Positions 26,574 to 35,360 of a stretch of 64,000 nucleotides of DNA are shown here, one piece after another. Under the pieces are notes generated by a model that was not told where the DNA came from, ran no database searches, and worked only from the letters and a program-made list of their open reading frames with translations. Numbering within the stretch: the stretch's first letter is position 1; each line of letters begins with the position of its first letter. The stretch is from CAIJXB01 sp964439595. Lineage in GTDB: Bacteria > Chlamydiota > Chlamydiia > Chlamydiales > Rhabdochlamydiaceae. The DNA is taken from positions 11,365 to 75,364 of the forward strand of contig CAYTOK010000012.1 in the NCBI GenBank assembly GCA_964439595.1, in the 5' to 3' direction. Position numbers and translations under genes: made by a program.

Positions 26574-28586
26574 ATGTCCAGTTTTCAGTCTCCAATTGAT
26601 AAAGGCAGCCCAACTCCCCTAGGAGCAACGGCTTCAACTAAAGGGATAAACTTTGCCTTTCACGCCAAAAAAGAACAGGTCTCGCTCCTTCTTTTTAAGC
26701 CAAATACGGAAAAACCATTTCTTATCTTACCACTCGATCCCTCTTACAACAAAACTAAAGACATCTGGCATGTATTTATCAAAGAATTAACCCCTCCTTT
26801 TGAATACTCTATAAAAATTGAGGGTGAAAAACAACCTATCCTAGACCCCTACTCCAAGTCTATTTCTTTAGTAGGAGCATGGAAAGAACCCAATACATTA
26901 CCTCTTAAAAGTCGCTGTTTTATTTCTCCTTCTTTCAATTGGGAAAACATACAAAAACCCCTGCGCCCTTTTAATGAATGGATCATATATGAGATGCATG
27001 TCCGAGGTTTCACTGTTCACCCCTCCAGCCAAACACCCCATGGGGGAACCTTTCTGGATATTATAGAAAAAATCCCCTATCTTTTATCACTTGGAGTGAA
27101 TGCCATAGAGCTACTACCTGTCTTTACATTTAACGAAAACGCAAATCCAAGAAAAAATCCCCTAACTGGAGAATCTCTTTGTAACTTTTGGGGATATTCT
27201 CCTATAAACTTCTTTTCCTTAATGCAAAAATACTCTACCAGCAGTGAATTAGATACACCTTGGGCCACTCCTATTACAGAATTTAAAACACTTGTAAAAG
27301 AGCTGCATAAAAATGGGATAGCAATCATTTTAGATGTTGTTTATAACCATACGGCTGAAGATGGAGAAGACGGAGAAACGCAGAGCTTCAAAGCTCTTGA
27401 TAAGACAGCTTACTATCTATGTAGCCCTGAAGGAAAATATGACAATTTTACGGGCACGGGAAACACAGTAAACTGCAATAACCCGCTTACCTCTCAACTC
27501 ATCGTAGATTCCTTATGCTACTTTGCAAACGAGCTTCAGGTGGACGCTTTTCGTTTTGACCTTGCTTCTATTTTCTGTCGAGGAGAAGGGGGGGCTATCC
27601 TAGCAAGCCCCCCGATTTTGAAAGCCATTAAAGAGGCTCCCTTATTACAAAACACACAATTTATAGCAGAAGCTTGGGATGCATCAGGCTTATACCAAGT
27701 TGGCTCTTTTCCAGCAGAAGAACGCTGGGCAGAATGGAATGGCGAATATCGGGATGTAGTAAGAAGATTCATTAAGGGACTTGAAGACCAATCAGGGGCC
27801 TTTGCTAAAGCTCTTTGCGGCTCACAAAACCTATATTGGAAAGACACCCCCTTTAAAAGCATCAACTTCATCACCGCCCATGACGGTTTTTCTCTCTATG
27901 ACCTTGTTTCTTATAACAATAAACACAATCAAGGCAACGGAGAAAATAACCAAGATGGCATGAATAACAACGATAGCTGGAACTGTGGAATCGAGGGAGA
28001 AGCAAAAGATCCGCAAGTACTCTCTTTAAGGACAAGACAAATGAAAAATTTTCTTGTTGCTTTAATGGTTTCTCTCGGGGTTCCCATGATCCTTATGGGG
28101 GACGAATATGGTCACACAAGAAAAGGGAATAATAACCCCTATTGCCAAGACAACGAAGTTAACTGGTTTTTATGGAATCAAGCAGAAAAAAACAAAAAAC
28201 TTCTACGCTTTTGGCAAAAACTCTTACACTTTAGAATGAAAAAAAAACAACTTTTTTGCAGAGAAAACTTCCTCACAGATAAAGATATTATTTGGCATGG
28301 AAAAGAACCCTTTAAACCAGACTGGGGAGCTAAAAACCATCTTATAATATATACCCTTATAGATCATATAGAGCACAAGAACTGCCTTATTGCCTTTAAT
28401 TCAGGGAACGTTCCTATTACTTTCACAGTTCCCCCATGTCCACCCAAAAACAATTGGAAACTCACTGTCAACACAGCAGCTCCCTCACCTCTTGATTTTC
28501 CAGAAAACAGTAAAGACAGAATTTCTTTAAGTAATACCTATCTTTTAAAACCTCACTCTGCTATCTTGGCGGAATTAGACTTTTGA
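26574..28586 (+). CDS. glgX: Glycogen debranching enzyme (isoamylase type)
   Basis: GlgX hydrolyses alpha-1,6 branch points of glycogen limit dextrins. The 670-residue protein starts with a CBM48-like beta domain (residues 1-130, TPLGATASTKGINFAFHAKK), followed by the GH13 barrel: DVVYNHTAEDG, DAFRFDLAS with the nucleophile Asp, FIAEAWD with the acid Glu, and FITAHDGFSLYDLVSYN with the transition-state Asp. A C-terminal beta domain ends the chain. The length matches GlgX. GAGGAAG is a clear ribosome site. Chlamydiae store glycogen, and the gene stands next to slc1 as in Chlamydia. Confidence 0.94.
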   Translation: MSSFQSPIDKGSPTPLGATASTKGINFAFHAKKEQVSLLLFKPNTEKPFLILPLDPSYNKTKDIWHVFIKELTPPFEYSIKIEGEKQPILDPYSKSISLVGAWKEPNTLPLKSRCFISPSFNWENIQKPLRPFNEWIIYEMHVRGFTVHPSSQTPHGGTFLDIIEKIPYLLSLGVNAIELLPVFTFNENANPRKNPLTGESLCNFWGYSPINFFSLMQKYSTSSELDTPWATPITEFKTLVKELHKNGIAIILDVVYNHTAEDGEDGETQSFKALDKTAYYLCSPEGKYDNFTGTGNTVNCNNPLTSQLIVDSLCYFANELQVDAFRFDLASIFCRGEGGAILASPPILKAIKEAPLLQNTQFIAEAWDASGLYQVGSFPAEERWAEWNGEYRDVVRRFIKGLEDQSGAFAKALCGSQNLYWKDTPFKSINFITAHDGFSLYDLVSYNNKHNQGNGENNQDGMNNNDSWNCGIEGEAKDPQVLSLRTRQMKNFLVALMVSLGVPMILMGDEYGHTRKGNNNPYCQDNEVNWFLWNQAEKNKKLLRFWQKLLHFRMKKKQLFCRENFLTDKDIIWHGKEPFKPDWGAKNHLIIYTLIDHIEHKNCLIAFNSGNVPITFTVPPCPPKNNWKLTVNTAAPSPLDFPENSKDRISLSNTYLLKPHSAILAELDF

Positions 28587-28624
28587 ATACGCTATATTAG
28601 CTATAAAACAAAATAGGCTTTTTT

Positions 28625-29290
28625 ATGAAACAATACATATATCCCTTTATTTGCGCAGCACTCCTTACGGTCGGATGTCAAAAAAACCAAGACACGGCTA
28701 TGTTATCTCAAAAACAATTATTAAAGCCTTCCGTTGCCATAGTCCCTCTAATAGATAATAGCGACCACGCTTTAGGGTGGAATTTATCTGATGAAATCAC
28801 CTATACCCTCTGTTCTAAACTCCACGAAAAAAACACATTAAATCTCACACTTCCAGGAAAAATAAGAGCGCAAAGTAAACGAGTAAAAGGACAAATGAAT
28901 CCCTTTACACAGGACCTCAATTGGATAAAAAAAACTTTTACAGATGAGGAATTCGTTGTTTTTTTAGAAATGATCGAACACAGTGAAATCCCCAGCCAAA
29001 CCGTATCCGACAAAAAGACCCCTAAAGAAGCCCTTTCAGCCAACCTTCTTGTTTCTGTCCGCGTTCGCATCGTTGACCTTAGGGGAGAGACGCCTAAAAT
29101 TACACTCCAAGAGATCATACAAGACTCCCATTTCATTCCAAGGCAGTTTACACAATATAACTTCCATCAGTCTCCCTGGAATACAGAAGAGTTTCTCCTT
29201 TCTCCTGTAGGGATAGCTCACGCACAACTTATTAAAGAATTAAAAAACAGGATTGAAGACTACATCCTTCTTGCTAAATCAGGCAATTAA
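28625..29290 (+). CDS. Putative lipoprotein, unknown function
   Basis: The 221-residue precursor has a lipoprotein signal: basic MKQYIYPF start, hydrophobic core and lipobox LLTVGC, so Cys18 or so would be lipidated and the protein anchored in the periplasm or outer membrane. The mature part is mixed alpha/beta (SVAIVPLIDNSDHALGWNLS, then ANLLVSVRVRIVDLRGE) and could be an assembly-type lipoprotein, reminiscent of CsgG/LpoB-like folds, but this is not established. It follows glgX by 38 bp and its stop overlaps the next start by 1 bp (TAATG), so it is in an operon with the CPBP protease. Confidence 0.72.
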   Translation: MKQYIYPFICAALLTVGCQKNQDTAMLSQKQLLKPSVAIVPLIDNSDHALGWNLSDEITYTLCSKLHEKNTLNLTLPGKIRAQSKRVKGQMNPFTQDLNWIKKTFTDEEFVVFLEMIEHSEIPSQTVSDKKTPKEALSANLLVSVRVRIVDLRGETPKITLQEIIQDSHFIPRQFTQYNFHQSPWNTEEFLLSPVGIAHAQLIKELKNRIEDYILLAKSGN

Positions 29291-29640
29291 TGGACCCCTA
29301 TTACGTAGAACACATACAATCCGCTGTATTTTTTGCTGCTCTGGCGATAGCTTTTAACGCTATCGCCCTATACAAAAAATTCTATAGACTACCTCAAGAA
29401 TTACAAGAAAGCGAACCTACAATCTCTTTTATCCAGGTAATAGTTCCCTTTTCCATTTATGTGATTACTTTTTTTGTTCTTACTCCCCTTATCTGTTACT
29501 ACGCCCAAAAAACCTACTATCCTCTAACAAAACTTCCTTTTTCCTTTTTAGGGGCTATCCAGTTTTTTTCTGCCTCTCTTTGTTTTTTTTTCTCTATTTG
29601 TTTTCCCTATGTTTTGACAAATCATTCCTCAGTAAAATAA
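29290..29640 (+). CDS. N-terminal part of a CPBP membrane protease (frame 1 of a split gene)
   Basis: 116 residues with three hydrophobic helices (about 10-30, 50-70, 85-105). On its own it has no known domain. It ends in a different frame shortly after a run of nine T at 29583-29591; the downstream CPBP frame overlaps it there. Adding one T would join LGAIQFFSASLCFFF to the downstream YLFSLCFDKSF, giving one protein of about 288 residues, a usual size for membrane-embedded CAAX-type proteases. It may thus be half of a frameshifted or slippage-expressed gene. It is coupled to the lipoprotein gene by TAATG. Confidence 0.6.
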   Translation: MDPYYVEHIQSAVFFAALAIAFNAIALYKKFYRLPQELQESEPTISFIQVIVPFSIYVITFFVLTPLICYYAQKTYYPLTKLPFSFLGAIQFFSASLCFFFSICFPYVLTNHSSVK

Positions 29641-30158
29641 GAAAAAACCGCTCTATCTATCCTAGATCAACTCTATTGAATGATGCCATCATCGGCACCT
29701 TTACCTGGTTTTTAGGATTCCCTCTTATTACTTGTATTGGCCAGTTATCTGATATGGCTGTGTATGCTCTTTTTAACATAACAACCTATGACCAAGTAGC
29801 CGTACTCTACTTAAAAATAGCCATGCAATCGCCAGCATTACTTGTTTCCATGCTTATAAGCATTCTAGTTGTAGCTCCTATTTTAGAAGAGTTTCTTTTT
29901 AGAGGACTACTCCAAACCTACCTAAAAAATTATCTAGGGAAAAAAGGAGCTATTTTTGTGGCGGCTCTTCTGTTTGGACTATTTCATTTTAATAGCGCCC
30001 AAGGTGTCGGTAATATCTCGATAATCCTTTCTTTATTTTCTTTTGGCTGTTTCTTAGGATTTATTTACGAAAGACAGGGCTCTTTGCTAGCTTCTATAAG
30101 CCTTCATGCAACCTTTAACGCAGTCAATGTCCTCTATATAATAAGCCAACAACCTTAA
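29580..30158 (+). CDS. CPBP-family intramembrane metalloprotease, catalytic part
   Basis: Catalytic half of an Abi/CPBP (CAAX protease-like) membrane enzyme. Motifs: EEFLFRG (EExxxR motif 1) near residue 104, LFGLFHF (motif 2 FxxxH) and ISLHATFN (motif 3 HxxxN), with four or more membrane helices. Its own start would be a TTG at the T9 tract with no ribosome site, so it most likely depends on the preceding frame 29290-29640. Substrate unknown; members process prenylated-like peptides or act in immunity. Intact catalytic motifs argue against old decay. Confidence 0.75.
   Translation: MFFFLYLFSLCFDKSFLSKIRKNRSIYPRSTLLNDAIIGTFTWFLGFPLITCIGQLSDMAVYALFNITTYDQVAVLYLKIAMQSPALLVSMLISILVVAPILEEFLFRGLLQTYLKNYLGKKGAIFVAALLFGLFHFNSAQGVGNISIILSLFSFGCFLGFIYERQGSLLASISLHATFNAVNVLYIISQQP
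29583..29591 (+). other. T9 homopolymer, candidate slippage site
   Basis: Nine consecutive T where the two frames of the CPBP protease meet. A one-base gain (a T10 reading, or -1 slippage) restores a continuous frame. It could be a sequencing or assembly error, a true mutation, or a transcriptional slippage site. Confidence 0.55.
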
Positions 30159-30228
30159 AGGTTTGCATAATTATACCATCTATGGTACTTTGCTAAACAG
30201 TTTATAGATACACGGCGGCCTACAATTT

Positions 30229-31251
30229 ATGTTACTTCCTTCCCCGAAAAAGCTAAAAGCTCTACTTCCTTTACCCGCCACTGCATCTGCGTCCATTCAA
30301 GAAACTAGACAAGTAATCCGCCAAGTTATTACAAAAAACTCCCCCATCTTCAGCATTATACTAGGCCCTTGTTCTTTGCATAATGTTGACTCTGCTATCG
30401 AATATGCTAAGAGAGTACAAGAGCTGCAAAAACAAATAAGCAGTAACTGCCTACTTATCATGAGAGCTCACATAGAAAAGCCAAGAAGCCACCTCGGGTG
30501 GAAGGGACTACTCCACGACCCCCATCTACAAGGAACTGAAGATGTAGCTGAAGGTATTATTTTTTGTAGAGAACTCTTACTTTCATTAGCTCTTCTAAAT
30601 GTTCCACTTGCCACAGAGTTTCTAGACCCGCTTGCTTCCTCTTATTTTTCAGATCTCATCTCTTGGGGATTTATCGGAGCAAGAACTTGCACCTCTCAAA
30701 TTCACAGACAGCTCGCCTCTCATTTACCAATGCCTATGGGGTTTAAAAATACAACAGAAGGCAGTATCGAAAGCGCTGTTTATGGCGCTCTTTGCGCTAA
30801 AAGAGCACACTCCTTTCTTTATACGGATGAAGATGGCAAGGTAACTCCAGTTCTTTCCCAAGGCAACCCCTATTCCCATATTGTACTTAGAGGATCCCAT
30901 ATAAGCCCAAACTACGACAAAGAAGAAGTGCAACTAGCATCTAAACTATCTATAAAAAATAGTCTTCATAGTAGAATATTAATAGATTGCTCTCATGGAA
31001 ACAGCCAAAAACACCATAAACAACAAGAAGACGTTTTCCTCTCTGTAATAAAACAAAAAATAGACACCCCCGACATAATTATGGGCTTGATGCTAGAAAG
31101 TCATTTAGAAAAAGGAAGTCAATCTTTTAGCTCTTCATCTAATCCCTCTTTATCTATTACAGATCCCTGTATAGACTGGGAACTAACAGAAAAGCTTGTA
31201 CTACTAGCCTCAAACGCGCTGGACTCTTCTTTACTTGGCTCTTCTTCATAA
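30229..31251 (+). CDS. aroG: 3-deoxy-7-phosphoheptulonate synthase, class I (AroF/G/H type)
   Basis: First step of the shikimate pathway: condenses phosphoenolpyruvate and erythrose 4-phosphate to DAHP. In 340 residues the class I motifs are clear: IILGPCSLHN near 43, IEKPRSHLGWKGLLHDP, TEFLDP, GARTCTSQIHRQLAS, VLRGSH and DCSHGNSQK. The metal ligands expected from these motifs (Cys, His, Glu, Asp) look present. The start at 30229 follows 70 bp with an AT-rich leader. The last 133 bp are overlapped by the lipoprotein gene on the other strand. In Chlamydia aroG (CT382) is followed by a small lipoprotein-type gene, CT382.1. Confidence 0.92.
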   Translation: MLLPSPKKLKALLPLPATASASIQETRQVIRQVITKNSPIFSIILGPCSLHNVDSAIEYAKRVQELQKQISSNCLLIMRAHIEKPRSHLGWKGLLHDPHLQGTEDVAEGIIFCRELLLSLALLNVPLATEFLDPLASSYFSDLISWGFIGARTCTSQIHRQLASHLPMPMGFKNTTEGSIESAVYGALCAKRAHSFLYTDEDGKVTPVLSQGNPYSHIVLRGSHISPNYDKEEVQLASKLSIKNSLHSRILIDCSHGNSQKHHKQQEDVFLSVIKQKIDTPDIIMGLMLESHLEKGSQSFSSSSNPSLSITDPCIDWELTEKLVLLASNALDSSLLGSSS

Positions 31252-31721
31252 AACTGTTCTTCCTCATCAAAAAAAACATCCGAAGAAGTCGGCTCATCTA
31301 TGATAACTAGCTCAGCCCAGAGCTGATGTTTCCACTGTCTAAAAATAGAGCCATCCTTTTTAACAACCTCTGCTTTATAGGTCAAAATCCCTCGCTTTTC
31401 TTTATATTCTTCCCCCTGTAACGTATATACAACATAGTCCAACCTATAAGGCATGGGATATGTAAAAAAGCTCTGAGAATAGTCTTTATAAATCACCTGC
31501 AGATGTAACGTAGCTTCTTCTTTAATAACTTCTACGGGCACATTCCACTCTATAACTAACCTTTCCCCTATCGGAGGGTTTTTTTGTCTTGGATCAGGAG
31601 TTCCTACGTGGGAGCTAGCTAAATAATTTACATCTATTTTATCTTGACTAATAGATATATAATATTTTTGACATCCTGCAAAAAGCGCTAAAACGCCAAA
31701 TAAAATAGACCACTTTTTCAT
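31119..31721 (-). CDS. Putative lipoprotein overlapping aroG antisense
   Basis: 200-residue precursor with a lipoprotein signal (MKKWSILFGVLALFAGC, lipobox LFAGC). The mature domain of about 120 residues is beta-rich (RLVIEWNVPVEVIKEEATLH; LDYVVYTLQGEEYKEKRGIL) and the C-terminal 60 residues are acidic and Ser-rich, encoded mostly within the 3' end of aroG on the other strand. A homologous small gene follows aroG in Chlamydia as I recall (CT382.1). Likely anchored in the inner or outer membrane facing the periplasm. Function unknown. Confidence 0.72.
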   Translation of the reverse strand: MKKWSILFGVLALFAGCQKYYISISQDKIDVNYLASSHVGTPDPRQKNPPIGERLVIEWNVPVEVIKEEATLHLQVIYKDYSQSFFTYPMPYRLDYVVYTLQGEEYKEKRGILTYKAEVVKKDGSIFRQWKHQLWAELVIIDEPTSSDVFFDEEEQFYEEEPSKEESSAFEASSTSFSVSSQSIQGSVIDKEGLDEELKD

Positions 31722-31792
31722 CTTATGATATCCTCATCTTCGAATAGAACCACCCTATTGAGAAGTAACTTTCTGTTTTTAGCAAGGAAAAA

Positions 31793-32299
31793 ATGACAAA
31801 AGAAGCTGTTTATGGAGTCGTATTTAGCGAAGATCGCAAGAAAGTTTTACTTGTAAAACGTAGAGACCTTCCGGTCTGGGTTTTACCAGGTGGAGGGCTG
31901 GATAAAGGAGAAATGATAGAAGAAGGTGTTATTCGAGAGGTAGAAGAGGAAACAGGCTTTACAGTAACTATTATAAGGCAAGTAGCAGAATATCTCCCCG
32001 TAAACAACCTTACTCAAAAAACCTATTTTTTTGAATGTAAGATTACAGGCGGAAACTGTACCCCTAATGCAGAAGCTAAAGAGGTTTCTTTTTTTTCTAT
32101 AGATAACCTTCCAAGTAGATTAGCCCCCCCCTTTAGCCTATGGATCAAAGACGCTTTACCTGAAAAACAAAAAAAAGTTATAAAAAAAACAGAAGGAGTA
32201 ACCTATACAATTCTTATAAAATTACTTCTCACGCACCCCATTTTACTTATACGATACCTTCTCACAAAATTAGGCATACGCTTTAACGACAAAAAATGA
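31793..32299 (+). CDS. Nudix hydrolase
   Basis: 168-residue pyrophosphohydrolase of nucleoside-diphosphate-X compounds. The Nudix box is complete: LPGGGLDKGEMIEEG followed by REVEEETGF (pattern Gx5Ex7REUxEExGU), near residues 30-55. A basic hydrophobic C-terminal tail of 35 residues (KVIKKTEGVTYTILIKLLL) is not typical of Nudix proteins and may contact membrane. AAGGA precedes the start. The stop overlaps the next gene's ATG by 4 bp, so it is cotranscribed with the PLP enzyme. Substrate unknown. Confidence 0.9.
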   Translation: MTKEAVYGVVFSEDRKKVLLVKRRDLPVWVLPGGGLDKGEMIEEGVIREVEEETGFTVTIIRQVAEYLPVNNLTQKTYFFECKITGGNCTPNAEAKEVSFFSIDNLPSRLAPPFSLWIKDALPEKQKKVIKKTEGVTYTILIKLLLTHPILLIRYLLTKLGIRFNDKK

Positions 32300-33285
32300 C
32301 CGAATCTTCTTTTTTCAAACTTAAAAACCTTTGTTTTTCTTTAATAGACCCCTCTATTCCTCTACATTCTAGAATTCATAAAATGCAAAAAGAAGATCTC
32401 TATGTGAAAAGAGATGACGAGCTAGGCTTTAGTATAAGCGGCTCAAAGCTCAGAAAATATGCCTCTCTCATCCCTTTCTTAAAAAAAAGCCAAAAAAAAA
32501 TTGCAATAACAGGTTCTGCCTACTCTAATCACACACTCTCCATCATCCAACTTTTAAAACAAAATAACATTTCCTATCAGCTATTTTTAGAAAAACCTAA
32601 AACAAAAACCTTGAAAGGAAACTTATTTTTCCTTTCCCTTTTAACTAGCGAAGAAAAAATCATCTGGCTAGATAAAATAGACGATCCAATTCCCCTCTCA
32701 CTAAGAGAACGCTTTGAAAAGGAACTAGACGAAGAATTTCTTTGGATACCCCTAGGAGGATCTTTAAAGGAAAGTCTTCCCGGAGCATTGACTCTTCCGA
32801 TAGACATAGTAGAGCACGAAAAAGAAGAAAAAGCTTTTTCTCATATCTTTGTCGATGCAGGCACAGGACTGACAGCTATAGCATTAATTTTAGGACTCCA
32901 TTACTTAGAAAAAAACACAAGAATCCACGTGGTTTTAATGGCGGGCAATGAAATGGACTTCGCAAATAAACTAGAGTACTTTCACTCCCATCTAGAAAAT
33001 CTGCTACAAGAAACCATCTCTCCACCTACAAACTACACTCTTTTAACCCCACTTTCAGCAAAAAGCTTCGGCAGTTCTAATGCTTCTATATTCAAGACAA
33101 TTGCAAAAACAGCAGCCTTTGAAGGATTATTTTTAGACCCTATATATACTTGCAAGCTTTTCATGAAAGCTGCGACTGAAAGAAAGAATCTCGATGGAAA
33201 GGTTCTTTGGATACACTCGGGAGGAGCTCTTTCTTTAACAGGATTCCAAGATGCCTTTAAACTAGATCTGCCTATCTTAAAATAA
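32296..33285 (+). CDS. PLP-dependent enzyme, ACC deaminase/D-cysteine desulfhydrase family
   Basis: Fold-type II pyridoxal-phosphate enzyme of 329 residues. KRDDELGFSISGSKLRKY near residue 35 carries the PLP lysine (GSKLRK; family GNKxRK), GSAYSNHT matches the SNH phosphate/substrate loop, VDAGTGLTAIAL is the glycine-rich phosphate loop, and HSGGALSLTGF closes the site. Homologues degrade D-cysteine or aminocyclopropane carboxylate, or serve as D-amino-acid lyases; the exact substrate is not evident. It overlaps the Nudix gene by 4 bp and is followed by a hairpin terminator. Confidence 0.82.
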   Translation: MTESSFFKLKNLCFSLIDPSIPLHSRIHKMQKEDLYVKRDDELGFSISGSKLRKYASLIPFLKKSQKKIAITGSAYSNHTLSIIQLLKQNNISYQLFLEKPKTKTLKGNLFFLSLLTSEEKIIWLDKIDDPIPLSLRERFEKELDEEFLWIPLGGSLKESLPGALTLPIDIVEHEKEEKAFSHIFVDAGTGLTAIALILGLHYLEKNTRIHVVLMAGNEMDFANKLEYFHSHLENLLQETISPPTNYTLLTPLSAKSFGSSNASIFKTIAKTAAFEGLFLDPIYTCKLFMKAATERKNLDGKVLWIHSGGALSLTGFQDAFKLDLPILK

Positions 33286-33373
33286 GATAAGGGGCTTTGC
33301 TTCCTTTAAGAGAATTCGTGCAGCGTTTAGCTAAAAACTACCTAACTCACTTCGGCGGGGGCCTGCTTCTTCA

Positions 33374-33404
33374 AGCGGCTTAACTTAAGCCGCTCTCATT
33401 TTCT
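33374..33404 (+). terminator. Hairpin terminator after the PLP enzyme gene
   Basis: AGCGGCTTA and TAAGCCGCT form a perfect 9-bp stem with a 3-base loop, followed by CTCATTTTCTTT. Lying about 90 bp after the stop at 33285, it can end the Nudix-PLP transcript. Confidence 0.6.
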
Positions 33405-33454
33405 TTGCCGCCTTCTTTATTATACTTCGAGATTGGAAGGGCCTTCTACACTCA

Positions 33455-34048
33455 CTAAAGACCAGGCGCTATGCTAATAGGTGGTCTTACCCAGGCCTGA
33501 AAAGACGGATAGTTCGTAATAGCTGGCCCATTTGCAATCGGATAAGGATAAGGTAAGATGTGAAATTCTGGCTGGGTCACAACCGCCGGCTTAGCAACCA
33601 CCGGCTTAGCAGCCATGAAATGCCCAAGTAAAAGCGTTACAGCAAAACCTGACACAAAACCAGCAAAGGCGACTGATATACCCTTAATAAGTTCATTTTT
33701 TTTCACTATCTCCTTAGAAGACTCTAAGCAACTGTCATCTATTTGATTTTCGGAGAGATCCCCCATCGGGTTATTTCGAATATATAATACACGCTCTTCT
33801 GCTACTTTATACGTCCTAGATAAACTATGATAAAGCCCAACTACGCTAATTGTTACTACTACAAAAGGAAAGACGCTGGCAGCGCCAGTAACTGAAATAC
33901 CCGCCGTCGCAGCTCCAAGTAAAAGCCCACATGCGAAATTAGCTATGTGCAATTCCTTTAGGCTTTGATCATAACTAGCTATCATAAAGACAGAAGCATT
34001 CCCTACTCCCAGAGCACGAGGCGAGCTTGAAGGTGCTAGTACTGACAT
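33455..34048 (-). CDS. Inc-like membrane protein, paralogue A
   Basis: 197 residues, no known domain. A bilobed hydrophobic region (about residues 35-75, CGLLLGAATAGISVTGAASV then FPFVVVTISVVG) is followed by a hydrophilic part and a further hydrophobic helix (GISVAFAGFVSGFAVTLLLG) before a Pro-rich tail. The paired helices separated by a short loop are the hallmark of chlamydial inclusion membrane proteins. A strong ribosome site (AAGGAG, 6 bp) supports the ATG at 34048. It is the first of three tandem paralogues sharing LHIANF and AGFVSG blocks. No N-terminal signal peptide, consistent with type III export; localisation is inference. Confidence 0.68.
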   Translation of the reverse strand: MSVLAPSSSPRALGVGNASVFMIASYDQSLKELHIANFACGLLLGAATAGISVTGAASVFPFVVVTISVVGLYHSLSRTYKVAEERVLYIRNNPMGDLSENQIDDSCLESSKEIVKKNELIKGISVAFAGFVSGFAVTLLLGHFMAAKPVVAKPAVVTQPEFHILPYPYPIANGPAITNYPSFQAWVRPPISIAPGL

Positions 34049-34108
34049 AACGAACTCCTTGCGTTTAATTATTAGCTTTAAATTCTCTATTTACAAAGCT
34101 ACACTGTA

Positions 34109-34540
34109 TCATATCCCCTGCTTTAAAACAACCAGCAACCGCGTGGAAGCATTCATAAAATGGGGTAATAAAAGTTTTAGAGCAATCCCTGATACAAAAC
34201 CAACACTGGCAAACTTTATACCCTTAATAAGCTCTTCTCTTGCTCTGGATGCTACATCATAAAATTCCAGCCTACCTTCTAAGCTTCCGCTTTCTCCACC
34301 TGCCGTATAGGTCTTTGATAAGCTATAAGAAAGACAGCCCAAGCTAATTACTGCAGCAGCAAAGGGAAGAGCGCTAGCTGTACCGGAAACAACAATACAT
34401 GTTGTCGCAGTTCCAAGCAAAAGCCCTCCCACAAAATTGGCAATATGTAAATTTCTCATGTTTTTTTCAATATCCGCACTTCTTACGACTCTCGAAGAGC
34501 CAGTAGCCCCCTCTCTCCTCAAAACAGCTAATCCCATCAT
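34109..34540 (-). CDS. Inc-like membrane protein, paralogue B
   Basis: 143 residues, shortest of the trio. It shares MRNLHIANFVGGLLLG, a hydrophobic pair (residues 35-75), SYSLSKTY and a C-terminal helix with SVGFVSGIALKLLL with its neighbours. The bilobed hydrophobic region fits an inclusion membrane protein. AGAGG lies 7 bp before ATG 34540. The gap to paralogue A is 60 bp, so they may be cotranscribed. It lacks the long hydrophilic insert of paralogue C and the Pro-rich tail of A. Confidence 0.65.
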   Translation of the reverse strand: MMGLAVLRREGATGSSRVVRSADIEKNMRNLHIANFVGGLLLGTATTCIVVSGTASALPFAAAVISLGCLSYSLSKTYTAGGESGSLEGRLEFYDVASRAREELIKGIKFASVGFVSGIALKLLLPHFMNASTRLLVVLKQGI

Positions 34541-34700
34541 AATAAAACCTCTGCTAAATTTCTTAAGGGCGATTATATACTAAAAAATACAATTTTACTA
34601 GATTTAATTAAAATAAAAGACAAAACTAGTTTATAACCAAAATAAACGCATATTTTTTAAAGATAGAGCAAAGAAGTTAAATACTCATGAAAAGCAGGAA

Positions 34701-35360
34701 TTAAGAAAGAAAACGCAAGCGAAATGCATCTGCGTTATATATGGGAGGCTTAGACACAAAATGAACCTGTAGGGCTTTTAAGGCGATTCCTGACACAAAA
34801 CCAGCAAACGCGCATGTTACAGCCTTAAAAAGTTCTTTTTTCGCCATAATATCTGCGTGCCATAGGACATCTGCTGAAGTAGATTCCAACGCCCCGTCCT
34901 CTATTTCCTGCACTCCCTCCTGAACACATACTAAAAACTCTTTATCAAAATGACTTAAATTTTTGGTCTTTAGAGTATTGGACAGAAACCCCTGAATTCC
35001 CCCTTCTACAGATTCACTCTTTAAAGCGCTAACAATCAATTGTTTAAGGGTAAAGGAAAAAGATTCCTCCTTTAAAAAATAACTTTCAGTTCTTTTATAA
35101 GCTTGAAAAAGCCCATAAGATAACCCACCTGAACTAACAACAACTACAGCCAAAGGAAACGTTGCAGCCGTTCCTCCAACCAAAGCAGTCGTCACAGAGA
35201 GTCCGGATAAAAAACCAAGCGCAAAGTTAGTAATGTGAAAATTTCTCATATCTCTTTCATAGACGGCACATCTTTCTTTGATAAAGGCGTCTTTTATGTC
35301 AATCATACGAGTTAACTCTTCTGCAGATAGATCCATTTTTATAGTGGAAATCAAATGCAT
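34701..35360 (-). CDS. Inc-like membrane protein, paralogue C
   Basis: 219 residues from the ATG at 35360, chosen because GGAGGT lies 4 bp upstream; a GTG further upstream lacks such a site. Shared blocks are MRNFHITNFALGFLSG, the paired hydrophobic helices, LSYGLFQAYKR and TCAFAGFVSGIALKAL. A hydrophilic insert of about 70 residues (110-180) separates the hydrophobic pair from the C-terminal helix. Same Inc-like plan as A and B, with clear but modest identity, suggesting old duplications. Function unknown. Confidence 0.67.
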   Translation of the reverse strand: MHLISTIKMDLSAEELTRMIDIKDAFIKERCAVYERDMRNFHITNFALGFLSGLSVTTALVGGTAATFPLAVVVVSSGGLSYGLFQAYKRTESYFLKEESFSFTLKQLIVSALKSESVEGGIQGFLSNTLKTKNLSHFDKEFLVCVQEGVQEIEDGALESTSADVLWHADIMAKKELFKAVTCAFAGFVSGIALKALQVHFVSKPPIYNADAFRLRFLS

